Source: an uncultured Clostridia bacterium (GTDB lineage: Bacteria > Bacillota > Clostridia > TANB77 > CAG-508). Taken from it: a DNA stretch of 64,000 bases. Positions 39,050 to 47,913 of the stretch are shown here, piece after piece. The stretch lies in NCBI GenBank assembly GCA_934121885.1, contig CAKOVH010000002.1, positions 72,336 through 136,335 of the forward strand, given 5' to 3'. Under the pieces are notes generated by a model. That model saw only the letters and a list, made by a program, of their open reading frames with translations. It made no database searches and had not been told where the DNA came from. Position 1 is the first letter of the stretch; each line of letters opens with the position of its first letter. The translations under genes and the position numbers were made by a program.

Positions 39050-39206
39050 ATAATACCTCCTTAAAAATATCATTTTTTATTTTATTTTTGCACAAATTAT
39101 AATATCACAAAGTGAAGTAATTATCAAGAAAAATGTCGGTATATGTTTCTTTTTTGAAAAAAAATATTACTTATATAGTATAAGTAATATTTTGTATTGT
39201 ATACAA

Positions 39207-39530
39207 TTAATCCTCACTGATAATTTTAGCAATTTTGTAAATTAATTTTTGCTTATCAGCAGAAACATTATTTAAAATATCATTAAATTCAGAAGTTAAA
39301 TAATTGTTTGAAGTACTAGAAGCACCATTTAAGATATATCCTTCTGTAACACCTAATATATCACAAACTTGGCTTAATCTTTTTAAGCTAATATGAGAAT
39401 TACCTCTTTCAATTCTACTCAAAAAAGCAATTGATACATCTAATTTTTCAGCTAGCTTTTCTTGAGTTAATTTTTTATCTGTTCTTGCTTTTTTTAGTCG
39501 TGATCCAATTATTGTATAATCTAAAGCCAT
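39207..39530 (-). CDS. XRE-family helix-turn-helix regulator
   Basis: A 107-aa protein. Residues about 8-65 are a Cro/CI-type helix-turn-helix (RLKKARTDKKLTQEKLAEKL, FLSRIERGNSHISLKRLSQV), followed by a 40-residue helical tail. ATG 39530 follows GAGGTGA at a good spacing; a GTG nine bases earlier lies in that site. It is divergent from the HD-domain gene, with 213 bases between, so it may control that gene or itself. Such short XRE proteins are common in phage and defence loci but also as free-standing regulators. Confidence 0.88.
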   Translation of the reverse strand: MALDYTIIGSRLKKARTDKKLTQEKLAEKLDVSIAFLSRIERGNSHISLKRLSQVCDILGVTEGYILNGASSTSNNYLTSEFNDILNNVSADKQKLIYKIAKIISED

Positions 39531-39693
39531 AAAATTCACCTCACCTTACATTAAGAAAAATATAGCATTGATAGGTCTAACTTTACAGAAACTGCATAGT
39601 TAAACTTAACTATAAAACAAATCTATTTTTTTATTTTATTTTGCTTAATATAAGAAAAAATATTCAAAATTTTAAAATGAAAGTTATTATGTA

Positions 39694-39720
39694 TTGACAT
39701 TAAACAAATATGACTATAAA
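39694..39720 (+). promoter_or_regulatory. Possible promoter of the HD-domain gene
   Basis: TTGACA at 39694-39699 and TATAAA at 39715-39720; the spacer of 15 is short. Confidence 0.4.
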
Positions 39721-39743
39721 ATGTTATAAAAGGAGCATTAATC

Positions 39744-41439
39744 ATGAAAGAATTTGAAAAAATAGACACAGAAGAAAAAGAAAAAATAATGAATGCATAT
39801 TATTCATGGTTATTTGAAAGCAACGATTTAGAAATTGAAAAGGAATTTTTGCCTAGATTAGCACACGATTATTATGATCCGTATATTTATTATCCTAAAT
39901 TTATAATAGGCGAATTTTTTAATACGGATGTAATGCTAAGAATAAGAAGAATATCACAATTGGGTGTAGGAATAAGAGAAAAGAAAGAATGTGTGCAGGA
40001 TAGACTTGAACATAGTAAGGGATGCTTTTATAATGGATTAGAAGAACAAATTATGTTATGGATGCAAAATGATGAGTATAAAGAATATATAGAAAAAAAT
40101 AATCTAAAAGTATATCTTATAGCAGAGTTAATAAAAAAGGCTGCTCATGATAATGGTCATATGCCACTTTCACATGTTGTTGAGGTAGGAGTTACAAATA
40201 CACGTAATTATCATGAGAAAATAGGAAAAAGAAATATTTTGGAAAATTCCCAAATTCAATGTATATTAGCAAAGTTTCCAGGACTGCAAGAAGCTATGAA
40301 AAAGGTTTTAAATGAAGATATTTTAAACTTTAGTATTCATGATGAAGGAAATTTAGATACTGATAGACAAGATTTTCTTTATGGGGATTATTTATATTAT
40401 GATGGTGATTTTTTAAATATTCATTTAGGAATGTATGAAAGAAAATTTGCCTATGTAGATGAAAACGGAAACTACGAAATACAAGAAGATGGAAGTATTA
40501 GAATGTCATCTATAAATGACAAAGGCATAAGTATAATAGATGTCTATCCATATGAAGAATTGAAAAACGTTGAGGATATGTTGCAAGAAAGAATTAGAGC
40601 ATATAGAGAAGGACATTTTTCAGAAAAAAGACAAGTTGAAGATAGAATACCAGAAGTAATATTAAAAGAAATACTAGATACAAAAGATAAAAATGCTAAA
40701 AGGTTAATTGACTATTTAGAAATGATAAAAAATTCACCTGTAGATGAAATAGATTTAAATAAGATGAATCAAATGGATGAAATAGTATTTTATTTGGATC
40801 TAATCAATATTGCTGAAAATACAGATGATGAGTATTTAAAGGCTCTTATACCAATGGGTATACCCAATCTTCAAAATTTTATGCATATGATATATAGATA
40901 TTTGAATTTACATGATCAAAAATCAGTAGAAAGTTTTACAAAAGAGCAAAAAGATATAATAAAAAAAATAAAAAATTTAATTCATAGTGATACAGAATTA
41001 GCAAAAAAATTGAAGAATCCAAACTATGAAAAAGACAATTTATTAGTGGTAACAGGACAAGAAAGAATTGAAGAAGTGGAGAGAAATCTAGATGAAAGAG
41101 TTTTGAAAGCAATGCATAAATCAAAATCTGTAGTTAAAGGATATAACATTAATGAACCAATATATGTATTTGATGAAAGTGGAAGAGTATTTAGTTTAGA
41201 TAAACACCCACAAAGAAGATATAATTACGAAGAATTAAAGTTTCCAATAGAGGTTGCTTTTTACTTAATACCAGAATTAAAAAAAGAACGGTTTTTCAGA
41301 TGAAGAAATAAAGAGAATAAAAGAAGCATTTGGAGAACAAAAGTATAGAGAAGAAATTAAAACTACAAAATTTAACATGTCTCCTATACGAGTTGATACG
41401 AAAATGGAAGATATATTTGAAGGTATTGAAGAAAGGTGA
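39744..41439 (+). pseudogene. HD-superfamily phosphohydrolase-like protein, 3' frameshift as given
   Basis: The first 519 codons encode an HD-domain protein resembling dGTPase/SAMHD1-type phosphohydrolases: a histidine in QDRLEHSKG, the HD pair in KKAAHDNGHMPLSH, and later DTDRQDFLYGDYL. The frame ends at about 41303, but the +1 frame continues with NGFSDEEIKRIKEAFGEQKY and runs to a TGA at 41437. Removing one A in the AAAAAAG run at about 41281-41287 joins the parts into 564 aa. Substrate is unknown; family members hydrolyse dNTPs or other nucleotides. AAAAGGAG precedes the ATG. A divergent XRE gene lies upstream. Confidence 0.75.
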
Positions 41440-41525
41440 AATTTGACTTTTAACGCTCCTATGAAAAGATTTTCAGCAACGCGTAGAAACGGGGAAGACT
41501 ATTACTACTACAACTAACTAAAAAG
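41440..41525 (+). other. Intergenic stretch with a possible 18-codon remnant
   Basis: Between the HD gene and its terminator, ATG at about 41461 opens an 18-codon frame (MKRFSATRRNGEDYYYYN). It lacks a ribosome-binding site, and its composition differs from its neighbours. It may be the end of a lost gene; function cannot be assigned. Confidence 0.25.
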
Positions 41526-41564
41526 GAGTCTTGCAATTCAACTGAAATGCAAGACTCTTTTTTA
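41526..41564 (+). terminator. Terminator after the HD-domain gene
   Basis: AGTCTTGCA and TGCAAGACT form a 9-bp stem with an internal loop, followed by CTTTTTT. Confidence 0.85.
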
Positions 41565-41569
41565 TATCC

Positions 41570-41644
41570 AATAAGGTTAAGTTACATTGGACTATGCCAA
41601 TTGTATAGCAATTGTGTACATTTGACAAAGTTACTTTTCTTATT
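41570..41644 (+). repeat. Interspersed palindromic repeat, copy B
   Basis: AATAAGGTTAAGTTAC at the left end is the imperfect inverted repeat of the right end GTTACTTTTCTTATT. In between lies CCAATTGTATAGCAATTG followed by TGTACAT. The same order as copies A and C. It sits in the gap between the HD gene terminator and the rubrerythrin stop codon, and slightly overlaps the latter. Confidence 0.8.
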
Positions 41645-42176
41645 AATAATTTTCACAATTAATTTCAAAATATGATTGTGGGTGTTTACAAACAGGACAA
41701 ACAGCAGGAGCATTTAATCCAACATGAATATGTCCACAGTTTCTGCATTTCCAAACTACAATACTTCCTTTTTGGAACACTTCACCATTTTCTATGTTAT
41801 CAAGAAGCTTTCTAAATCTTTCTTCATGATGTTTTTCAATTTCACCAATTCCTCTAAAAGTAGCAGCAATTTCATTAAATCCTTCTTCTTCAGCTTCCTT
41901 GGCAAAAGTAGCATACATGTCTGTCCATTCATAATTTTCACCAGCAGCAGCATCTGATAAGTTTGACTTAGTATCTCCAATACCTTGTAAATATTTAAAA
42001 TGTATTTTTGCGTGTTCTTTTTCATTTTCAGCAGTCTCTAAAAAGATATTTGCAATTTGTTCATATCCTTCTTTTTTTGCTACACTTGCAAAAAATGTAT
42101 ATTTATTTCTTGCCTCTGATTCTCCAGAAAATGCAGCTCTTAAATTAGCTTCTGTTTTTGAACCCTTTAATTCCAT
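41643..42176 (-). CDS. Rubrerythrin
   Basis: A 177-aa non-haem di-iron peroxidase. The N-terminal four-helix domain has two ExxH-type iron motifs (ENEKEHAKIHF and GEIEKHHEERF) and the conserved GESEARNKYTFFA. The C-terminal rubredoxin-like domain has CRNCGH and CPVCKHP. It reduces hydrogen peroxide in anaerobes. The ATG is preceded by TAGGAGGT. A PerR-box-like palindrome is located just upstream (42198-42212), fitting the regulation of this gene in clostridia. Confidence 0.97.
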   Translation of the reverse strand: MELKGSKTEANLRAAFSGESEARNKYTFFASVAKKEGYEQIANIFLETAENEKEHAKIHFKYLQGIGDTKSNLSDAAAGENYEWTDMYATFAKEAEEEGFNEIAATFRGIGEIEKHHEERFRKLLDNIENGEVFQKGSIVVWKCRNCGHIHVGLNAPAVCPVCKHPQSYFEINCENY

Positions 42177-42197
42177 ATATACCTCCTAAAAATTAAC

Positions 42198-42212
42198 ATA
42201 TAATAATTATTA
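42198..42212 (-). promoter_or_regulatory. PerR-box-like operator of rubrerythrin
   Basis: ATATAATAATTATTA agrees with the PerR consensus TTATAATNATTATAA at 12 of 14 fixed positions and lies between a TATAAT (minus strand, about 42228-42233) and the rubrerythrin start. The AT-rich background makes chance matches possible. Confidence 0.4.
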
Positions 42213-42274
42213 TCATTTTGTGATGATATTATAACAAATAATAAAAGTCAATAGCAAAAAATAAAAAATTATTA

Positions 42275-42303
42275 ATGACATTTTTTAAAAAATATAATAT
42301 AAT
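42275..42303 (+). promoter_or_regulatory. Promoter of the dUTPase gene
   Basis: ATGACA at 42275-42280 and TATAAT at 42298-42303, spacer 17, 30 bases ahead of the ATG. Confidence 0.5.
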
Positions 42304-42332
42304 AGAAACGAAAAAAGATAGGAGGAATAAAC

Positions 42333-42794
42333 ATGGAAAAAATAAGAGGATTTGAAGTAGCAAAAGGATTTGAAAATATGGATATTCATTTACCAGTAAG
42401 AAAAACAAGATGTTCAGCTGGATATGATATAGAGGCAGCAGAAGATACAATAATACCTGCATTCAAACCAGGAATGAAGCCAACACTTGTAAAAACAGGA
42501 TTAAAAGCATATATGATGGAAGATGAAATGTTATGTTTATATAATAGAAGTTCTAATCCAGGAAAAAAAGGCTTAATACTTGCAAATAGCGTAGGAATAG
42601 TTGATAGCGATTATTATGGAAATCCTGATAATGATGGTCATATTATGTTTGCATTCATTAACGTAAAAGGTGAAGATGTAGAAATAAAAAAAGGAGATGC
42701 AATAGGACAAGCAATTTTTGAAAAATTCTTAATTGCAGATGATGATAAAGCAGAAGGACAAAGAATGGGTGGATTTGGATCTACAAATAAATAA
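42333..42794 (+). CDS. dut: dUTP diphosphatase (trimeric dUTPase)
   Basis: A 153-aa dUTPase that hydrolyses dUTP to dUMP and pyrophosphate, keeping uracil out of DNA. The five family motifs are visible: AGYDIEAA, NRSSN, GIVDSDYYGN, KKGDAIGQAIFEKF and RMGGFGST near the C-terminus. TAGGAGG lies upstream of the ATG. It is monocistronic. Confidence 0.93.
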   Translation: MEKIRGFEVAKGFENMDIHLPVRKTRCSAGYDIEAAEDTIIPAFKPGMKPTLVKTGLKAYMMEDEMLCLYNRSSNPGKKGLILANSVGIVDSDYYGNPDNDGHIMFAFINVKGEDVEIKKGDAIGQAIFEKFLIADDDKAEGQRMGGFGSTNK

Positions 42795-42901
42795 AAAATT
42801 GAAGTTATGTTTACGTTTTACAAAACATATGATATTGCTAGGTTTAACAATAAAATGTAAATAAAAAATAAATTTTTATAAAAAAATTAATGGTAAAAGT
42901 T

Positions 42902-42930
42902 TTGACTTTTGCCATTTTTTGTTGTATAAT
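42902..42930 (+). promoter_or_regulatory. Sigma-A promoter of the CarD-family gene
   Basis: TTGACT at 42902-42907 and TATAAT at 42925-42930 with a 17-base spacer. Confidence 0.78.
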
Positions 42931-43010
42931 AGAAATGTAGTTAAAAAAAGAGACGATAGCCTTTCTTAACTTCATATATAATATAATTCACAATAGAAAG
43001 GAGGACCTAA

Positions 43011-43592
43011 ATGTTTAATGTAGGTGATAAAATAGTATATCCAATGCACGGTGCAGGAACTATAGACAGTATAGAAGAAAAAGACATATTAGGTGAAAAA
43101 CAAGCATATTACATAATAAAAATGCCAGGAGAGGTAAAAGTAATGATACCAACAAGCAAAGCAGATCAAGTTGGTGTTAGAAATGTAATAAACAAAGAGG
43201 AAGCATCAAAGGTAATGACCATATTAGGAGAAAATGAGACAGAAATGTCTCAAAATTGGAACAAGAGATATAGAGATAATATGGACAAGATGAAAAGTGG
43301 AGATATATATGAAGTGGCTGATGTTGTTAGAAATCTAAGCTTCAAACAAAAAGAAAAAGGATTATCTACAGGCGAAAAGAAAATGTTATCAAATGCTAAA
43401 CAAATTTTAGTTAGTGAATTAGTTTTAGCAGAGCATGCTTCACAAGAAGAAGTAGAAAAATTAGTCGATAACAAAATAAGTCTTTCATTTGATGAATATA
43501 AAATGCCTCAAGAGGAAGAAATTAATGTTAATCAAAACATTGTTAGCAAATTTATTCCTTTTAATGGAACAGGAACAAGCGAAAATTTATAG
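43011..43592 (+). CDS. CarD family transcriptional regulator
   Basis: A 193-aa protein. The first 60 or so residues form the RNA-polymerase-interacting Tudor-like domain (FNVGDKIVYPMHGAGTIDSI, YYIIKMPGEVKVMIPT), and the rest is helical, as in CarD/CdnL. Members bind the RNA polymerase beta subunit and stabilise open promoter complexes. The Mfd protein at 51.5 kb shares this interaction domain. AAAGGAGG precedes the ATG. A terminator follows. Confidence 0.93.
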   Translation: MFNVGDKIVYPMHGAGTIDSIEEKDILGEKQAYYIIKMPGEVKVMIPTSKADQVGVRNVINKEEASKVMTILGENETEMSQNWNKRYRDNMDKMKSGDIYEVADVVRNLSFKQKEKGLSTGEKKMLSNAKQILVSELVLAEHASQEEVEKLVDNKISLSFDEYKMPQEEEINVNQNIVSKFIPFNGTGTSENL

Positions 43593-43603
43593 AATTAATA
43601 TAA

Positions 43604-43640
43604 AAAACGTATCTAATATAAATTAGATACGTTTTTTATG
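43604..43640 (+). terminator. Terminator of the CarD-family gene
   Basis: AAAAAACGTATCTAAT pairs with ATTAGATACGTTTTTT. Confidence 0.9.
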
Positions 43641-43732
43641 TCAAAAAAATACATTATATTGTCAATTTGTAAGAAGGATTTAAATACTTTATGTCGAATA
43701 AAATAAATATGTGAAAGAAAGGTTTGAAAAAA

Positions 43733-45523
43733 TTGGTAAGATATAGTGATGAATTAATTGAAGAAATAAGAACAAGTAATGACATTGTGGATGTCATATC
43801 ACAATATGTTATATTAAAAAGAAGCGGAAGAAACTTTTTTGGACTATGTCCATTTCATAAAGAAAAGTCTCCTTCTTTTTCTGTTTCACCAGATAAACAA
43901 ATCTTTCATTGTTTTGGATGTGGAGTTGGAGGAAATGTAATACATTTTGTTAGCAAAATAGAAAATCTTGATTTTAAGGATACTATTGAAATGTTAGCAA
44001 ATAGAGCAAACATAGAGTTTCCAACTTTAAACAACTTTGAAGACGACAAAACAGCAAAATTAAAATCTAGAATTTATCAAATAAATGAAGAAACAGCAAA
44101 ATTTTATCATGAAAATTTATATAAGCCTACATCAAAGCAAGCACAAGAATATATAAAAAAGAGAAGATTAGATAATAAAACTTTAAAATCATTCTTAATT
44201 GGATATTCAGGAAATTTTGATGAACTATATAGAATGTTAAAATCAAAAGGATTCAGTAATGAAGAAATATTAGCATCAAGCTTAGTAAATAGAACTGATG
44301 ACGGAAAATTTATAGATAGATTTAGAAAAAGGTTAATGATACCAATTCAAGATACAAGGGGAAGGTTTATTGCATTTGGAGGAAGAGTACTAGATGACAG
44401 CAAACCTAAATATATAAATTCACCTGAAAATCTTGTATATAGCAAGGGAAGGCAGTTATTTGGACTGAATATTGCTAAAAAAGGTGATACTAAGAAACTT
44501 ATAATTGTAGAAGGGTATATGGATGCTATTTCTTTATATCAAAGAGGAATTACAAATGTTGTAGCATCTTTAGGTACAGCACTTACAGAACAACAAGGAT
44601 GGTTACTTAGAAAAAACTGCGAGCAAGTAATTATTGGATATGATGCAGATGGAGCTGGTCAAGCAGCTACTCTAAGAGGTTTAGAAATATTACAAAATAT
44701 GGGCTGCGATATGAGAATACTTCAAATATACGGAGCAAAAGATCCAGATGAATTTGTAAATAAATATGGACCAGAAAGATTTTTAAAATGTGTTGACAAT
44801 GCTATTTCACTTGTAGAATTTAAAGTTAAAATTTTAAAGCAAAATCTAGATATAGAAAACACAAATGATAAAATTAAATTTTTAAATCAAATTGCTAAAA
44901 TATTATCAAGCGTAGATAACAATATAGAAAAAGAAATATATATCGATAAAATATCTCTTGATTATGGTATTTCTAAGGAAGCAATTTATGCTGAAGTAAA
45001 TAAATTAATGTATTCAAAAAATAAAGAGACAAAAATCCTTGAAAGACCTATAAATAAACCTATGGCAAAAATAGAAGAGAAAAATGAAAAAATAGATGAA
45101 GCCACAATTAAAAGAGAAAAAATGCTTATATATATTTTAGTAAGCTATCCAGAGGAAAGCTTTTCAAAATTAAAAGATATCGTATCAAACAATTTAATAA
45201 AAGTAGAAACACATAAACATATTTTAAAAAAGTTGTATGAAGAATACGAAAAAGGCAATATTAATAATGATATATTAGATTATTTTGATGATACAGAGAT
45301 TATTAATTATTTATCAGGAATTATGGCATATGATTTTGAAATAAAAGATATAAGTAAGTGTATAGATGATTTAATTAGTATATATACAAAAGAAATACTA
45401 ATTAATAGAAGAAATGAGATAGTAAAGAACCTAGAAAATACGCAAAGTATGAGTAGTGGCGATGTACAAGCGTTAGAAAGAGAATTAAATGACCTTATTA
45501 TAAAGTTGGCTAAAATAAAATAG
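43733..45523 (+). CDS. dnaG: DNA primase
   Basis: A primase of about 596 aa. The zinc-binding domain has CPFHKEKSPSFSVSPDKQ and CFGCGVGGN in the first 70 residues. The TOPRIM core has VVEGYMD-like (IVEGYMDAISL) and GYDADGAGQAA. It makes the RNA primers for Okazaki fragments with DnaB. I prefer TTG at 43733 because GAAAGG lies ten bases upstream; TTG at 43724 is one base from that site. rpoD follows after 12 bases, giving the dnaG-rpoD pair of the classical macromolecular synthesis operon without rpsU. Confidence 0.96.
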   Translation: MVRYSDELIEEIRTSNDIVDVISQYVILKRSGRNFFGLCPFHKEKSPSFSVSPDKQIFHCFGCGVGGNVIHFVSKIENLDFKDTIEMLANRANIEFPTLNNFEDDKTAKLKSRIYQINEETAKFYHENLYKPTSKQAQEYIKKRRLDNKTLKSFLIGYSGNFDELYRMLKSKGFSNEEILASSLVNRTDDGKFIDRFRKRLMIPIQDTRGRFIAFGGRVLDDSKPKYINSPENLVYSKGRQLFGLNIAKKGDTKKLIIVEGYMDAISLYQRGITNVVASLGTALTEQQGWLLRKNCEQVIIGYDADGAGQAATLRGLEILQNMGCDMRILQIYGAKDPDEFVNKYGPERFLKCVDNAISLVEFKVKILKQNLDIENTNDKIKFLNQIAKILSSVDNNIEKEIYIDKISLDYGISKEAIYAEVNKLMYSKNKETKILERPINKPMAKIEEKNEKIDEATIKREKMLIYILVSYPEESFSKLKDIVSNNLIKVETHKHILKKLYEEYEKGNINNDILDYFDDTEIINYLSGIMAYDFEIKDISKCIDDLISIYTKEILINRRNEIVKNLENTQSMSSGDVQALERELNDLIIKLAKIK

Positions 45524-45535
45524 GAGGTAAGAGTG

Positions 45536-46732
45536 ATGAAAAAGGCAGAACAAGAAGGAAAAGTTAACGAAGAAATAGAAAAAGCTAAAACTAAATTAAA
45601 AAAAGAAGCTAATAAAGAAAAAGATAAAACAGAACAAACAGAAAAAAAGGCAGAAAATGATGGTAATGAAAAAGTAAAAAAGATAATTGAAAAGGCTAGA
45701 GAAAATGGAAAAATAACATATGGGGAACTTGCAAGTGAACTTGAAGATACAGATGCAGAAGATATAGACAAAGTTTTTGATGCATTTGAGGATTTAGGTG
45801 TTGACCTATTAAGCGAAGAATTAGATGAACCAGATTTGGAAGATTTGCAAGATGTTGAAGAAATTAAGTTAGATGATATAGATATTACAAATGTTGATGG
45901 TGTTAGTGTTGATGACCCTGTAAGAATGTATTTACGTGAAATTGGAAAAATTCCACTATTAACGTATGATGAAGAGTTAGAATTAGCAAAAAGAATTCTT
46001 GAAGGTGATGAAGAAGCAAAGCAAAAACTTGCAGAATCTAACTTAAGACTTGTAGTTAGTATTGCAAAAAAATATGTTGGAAGAGGAATGTTATTTTTAG
46101 ACTTAATCCAAGAAGGAAATATGGGACTTATAAAGGCTGTAGAAAAGTTTGATTATAACAAAGGATTTAAATTTAGTACTTATGCAACATGGTGGATTAG
46201 ACAAGCTATAACAAGAGCAATTGCTGATCAAGCAAGAACAATAAGAATTCCTGTACACATGGTAGAAACAATAAATAAGCTTATTCGTACATCAAGACAT
46301 CTATTACAACAATTAGGACGTGAACCTACCCCAGAAGAAATTGCAAATGAAATGGAAGTATCAGTTGAAAAAGTAATGGAAATTCAGAAAATAGCTCAAG
46401 ACCCAGTATCACTTGAAACACCTATAGGTGAAGAAGATGATAGCCATTTAGGAGACTTTATCCAAGATGATGATAGCCCTGCACCACAAGATTCAGCAGC
46501 ATATACATTATTAAAAGAACAATTAGAAGAAGTAATGAATACTTTAACTCCAAGAGAAGCAAAAGTATTAAAGCTAAGATTCGGTTTAGAAGATGGAAAA
46601 GCAAGAACACTTGAAGAGGTCGGAAAAGAGTTCCAAGTTACAAGAGAAAGAATTAGACAAATCGAAGCTAAAGCTTTAAGAAAATTAAGACATCCAAGTA
46701 GAAGTAAGAAATTAAGAGATTATATGAACTAA
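45536..46732 (+). CDS. rpoD: Primary sigma factor (sigma-A, RpoD)
   Basis: A 398-aa primary sigma factor. After a long Lys/Glu-rich N-terminal region (about 1-50) and a region 1.1-like acidic domain come region 1.2 (DPVRMYLREIGKIPLLT), region 2 (NLRLVVSIAKKYVGRGMLFLD, YATWWIRQAITRAIADQART), region 3 and region 4 with the -35 helix-turn-helix (VTRERIRQIEAKALRKLRHP). ATG 45536 has GGAGGT seven bases upstream. The many TTGACA/TATAAT promoters in this window are consistent with it. Confidence 0.98.
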   Translation: MKKAEQEGKVNEEIEKAKTKLKKEANKEKDKTEQTEKKAENDGNEKVKKIIEKARENGKITYGELASELEDTDAEDIDKVFDAFEDLGVDLLSEELDEPDLEDLQDVEEIKLDDIDITNVDGVSVDDPVRMYLREIGKIPLLTYDEELELAKRILEGDEEAKQKLAESNLRLVVSIAKKYVGRGMLFLDLIQEGNMGLIKAVEKFDYNKGFKFSTYATWWIRQAITRAIADQARTIRIPVHMVETINKLIRTSRHLLQQLGREPTPEEIANEMEVSVEKVMEIQKIAQDPVSLETPIGEEDDSHLGDFIQDDDSPAPQDSAAYTLLKEQLEEVMNTLTPREAKVLKLRFGLEDGKARTLEEVGKEFQVTRERIRQIEAKALRKLRHPSRSKKLRDYMN

Positions 46733-46863
46733 AAAACAGTAAAAAATTTACAGTTATAATAAAAACACTTGATTTTTATAGTATTTTGTGCTAATATATA
46801 TAGTAGAGTTTGTTTTTATGGAGGTTTGAATTTTACTATTTAGGGTAGTAAAATGAGAAATTA

Positions 46864-47157
46864 ATGAAAAAATTAAGTGAAATAATACCAATACCATTAA
46901 TTAATATATGGAAATGGGCTGATGGAAATGAATATACTATAGATGATGATTATGCAAGTGTTGAATTAACACCAGAACTTGCTGAATCATCTGAAAAAGT
47001 TGAAGTAGAATTTGAAAAACATTTTAAATCTATTAATAACGAAAAGGGAAAAGGAAAGTTTAAAGTTGAGAATTCTAAACTACAACATAATACATCACCT
47101 ATTAAAGAAGAAATAATAAAAGATTCACAACAAGAGGAAAAAGTTCGTGATGAATAA
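46864..47157 (+). CDS. Small hypothetical protein, 97 aa
   Basis: An ORF with native-like codon use, encoding a soluble charged protein with a short Pro/Ile-rich N-terminus and an acidic/basic C-terminal half. No family is recognised. A good ribosome-binding site is lacking close to ATG 46864; the nearest GGAGG is about 40 bases upstream. It may start elsewhere or be spurious. It lies between rpoD and tRNA-Met. Confidence 0.4.
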   Translation: MKKLSEIIPIPLINIWKWADGNEYTIDDDYASVELTPELAESSEKVEVEFEKHFKSINNEKGKGKFKVENSKLQHNTSPIKEEIIKDSQQEEKVRDE

Positions 47158-47173
47158 AAATTAAAAAAACATA

Positions 47174-47202
47174 TTGACAAAATGCATGTTTATAGTTATA
47201 AT
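47174..47202 (+). promoter_or_regulatory. Sigma-A promoter of tRNA-Met
   Basis: TTGACA at 47174-47179 and TATAAT at 47197-47202 with a 17-base spacer, 26 bases before the tRNA. Confidence 0.85.
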
Positions 47203-47227
47203 AAACATTGCATTTTGTTTTATACAT

Positions 47228-47304
47228 GGCGAGGTAGCTCAGTTGGCTAGAGCAACTGGTTCATACCCAGTGGGTCGAGAGTTCGAATCTCCCTCTCGCT
47301 ACCA
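47228..47304 (+). tRNA. tRNA-Met (elongator, anticodon CAT)
   Basis: A 77-base cloverleaf with acceptor GGCGAGG/TCTCGCT, D-arm, anticodon stem ACTGG/CCAGT with loop TTCATAC, and encoded CCA. It matches the elongator tRNA-Met pattern of Firmicutes. One base pair in the T-stem looks like an A-C mismatch. Own promoter and terminator. Confidence 0.95.
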
Positions 47305-47307
47305 AAA

Positions 47308-47339
47308 AAGCAGGTCTTTTGGGGCTTGCTTTTTTTTTA
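47308..47339 (+). terminator. Terminator of tRNA-Met
   Basis: AGCAGGTC pairs with GGCTTGCT through two G-T pairs, followed by nine T. Confidence 0.8.
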
Positions 47340-47370
47340 TAGGAAAAATTGAATATTTTTACGTATACAG

Positions 47371-47445
47371 CAAGGTTAAGTTACCTTGGTCTGTACCAAT
47401 TGCAAAGCAATTATGTACATGCGGTAAAGCTACTTTTCTTATTCT
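47371..47445 (+). repeat. Interspersed palindromic repeat, copy C
   Basis: CAAGGTTAAGTTACCTTG, then ACCAATTGCAAAGCAATT, ATGTACAT and CTACTTTTCTTATT. Same element as copies A and B; it lies 66 bases after the tRNA-Met gene. Confidence 0.8.
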
Positions 47446-47589
47446 AAAAAAAAGTGGCAGAAAAGTGAACGTACATTGTACTAAAAACATGCATTTAAAA
47501 GTAAAATTTGCAAAAAAAATAAAATTATGTTAATATATATATAACATCCTGTTGAAAATAGGATAAATAATATTTTTAGGAGGTCCAAA

Positions 47590-47832
47590 ATGATTTATTT
47601 TGGTATAATTCGCATAATGAGGAAAAAAGACTTTACCAAAAAAAATCCTGGGGTACGGTTTATAACACATTCCCAACCTACAAAGAAAGGTGCTGAAGAG
47701 GAAATGAAGGCAATGCTTAATAATCTCAGAGAAAAGGGAGAAATACCCCATAACTCCGATGTAAAATACGGAGTCTATTCAGGAGATAAGGATGCATACC
47801 TTTTACAAGCTGAGATTTGCCTACAGCAGTAA
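47590..47832 (+). CDS. Small hypothetical protein, 80 aa, foreign composition
   Basis: A charged protein (KKNPGVRFITHSQPTKKGAE, EKGEIPHNSDVKYGVYSGDK) with a short hydrophobic start. TTTTAGGAGGT precedes the ATG at ideal spacing, and a perfect terminator follows, so it is very likely expressed. No family recognised. The GC content is visibly higher than that of its neighbours, like the amidase and spoIIID genes, which suggests acquisition. Confidence 0.7.
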   Translation: MIYFGIIRIMRKKDFTKKNPGVRFITHSQPTKKGAEEEMKAMLNNLREKGEIPHNSDVKYGVYSGDKDAYLLQAEICLQQ

Positions 47833-47837
47833 ACTCC

Positions 47838-47868
47838 ACCCCACAGTCGAACTTGACTGTGGGGTCTT
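47838..47868 (+). terminator. Terminator of the 80-aa gene
   Basis: ACCCCACAGTC and GACTGTGGGGT form an 11-bp GC-rich stem, followed by CTTCTT. Confidence 0.85.
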
Positions 47869-47913
47869 CTTATATTTAAAGGAAATCAAAGATATTTACC
47901 TTAGATTTATTAC

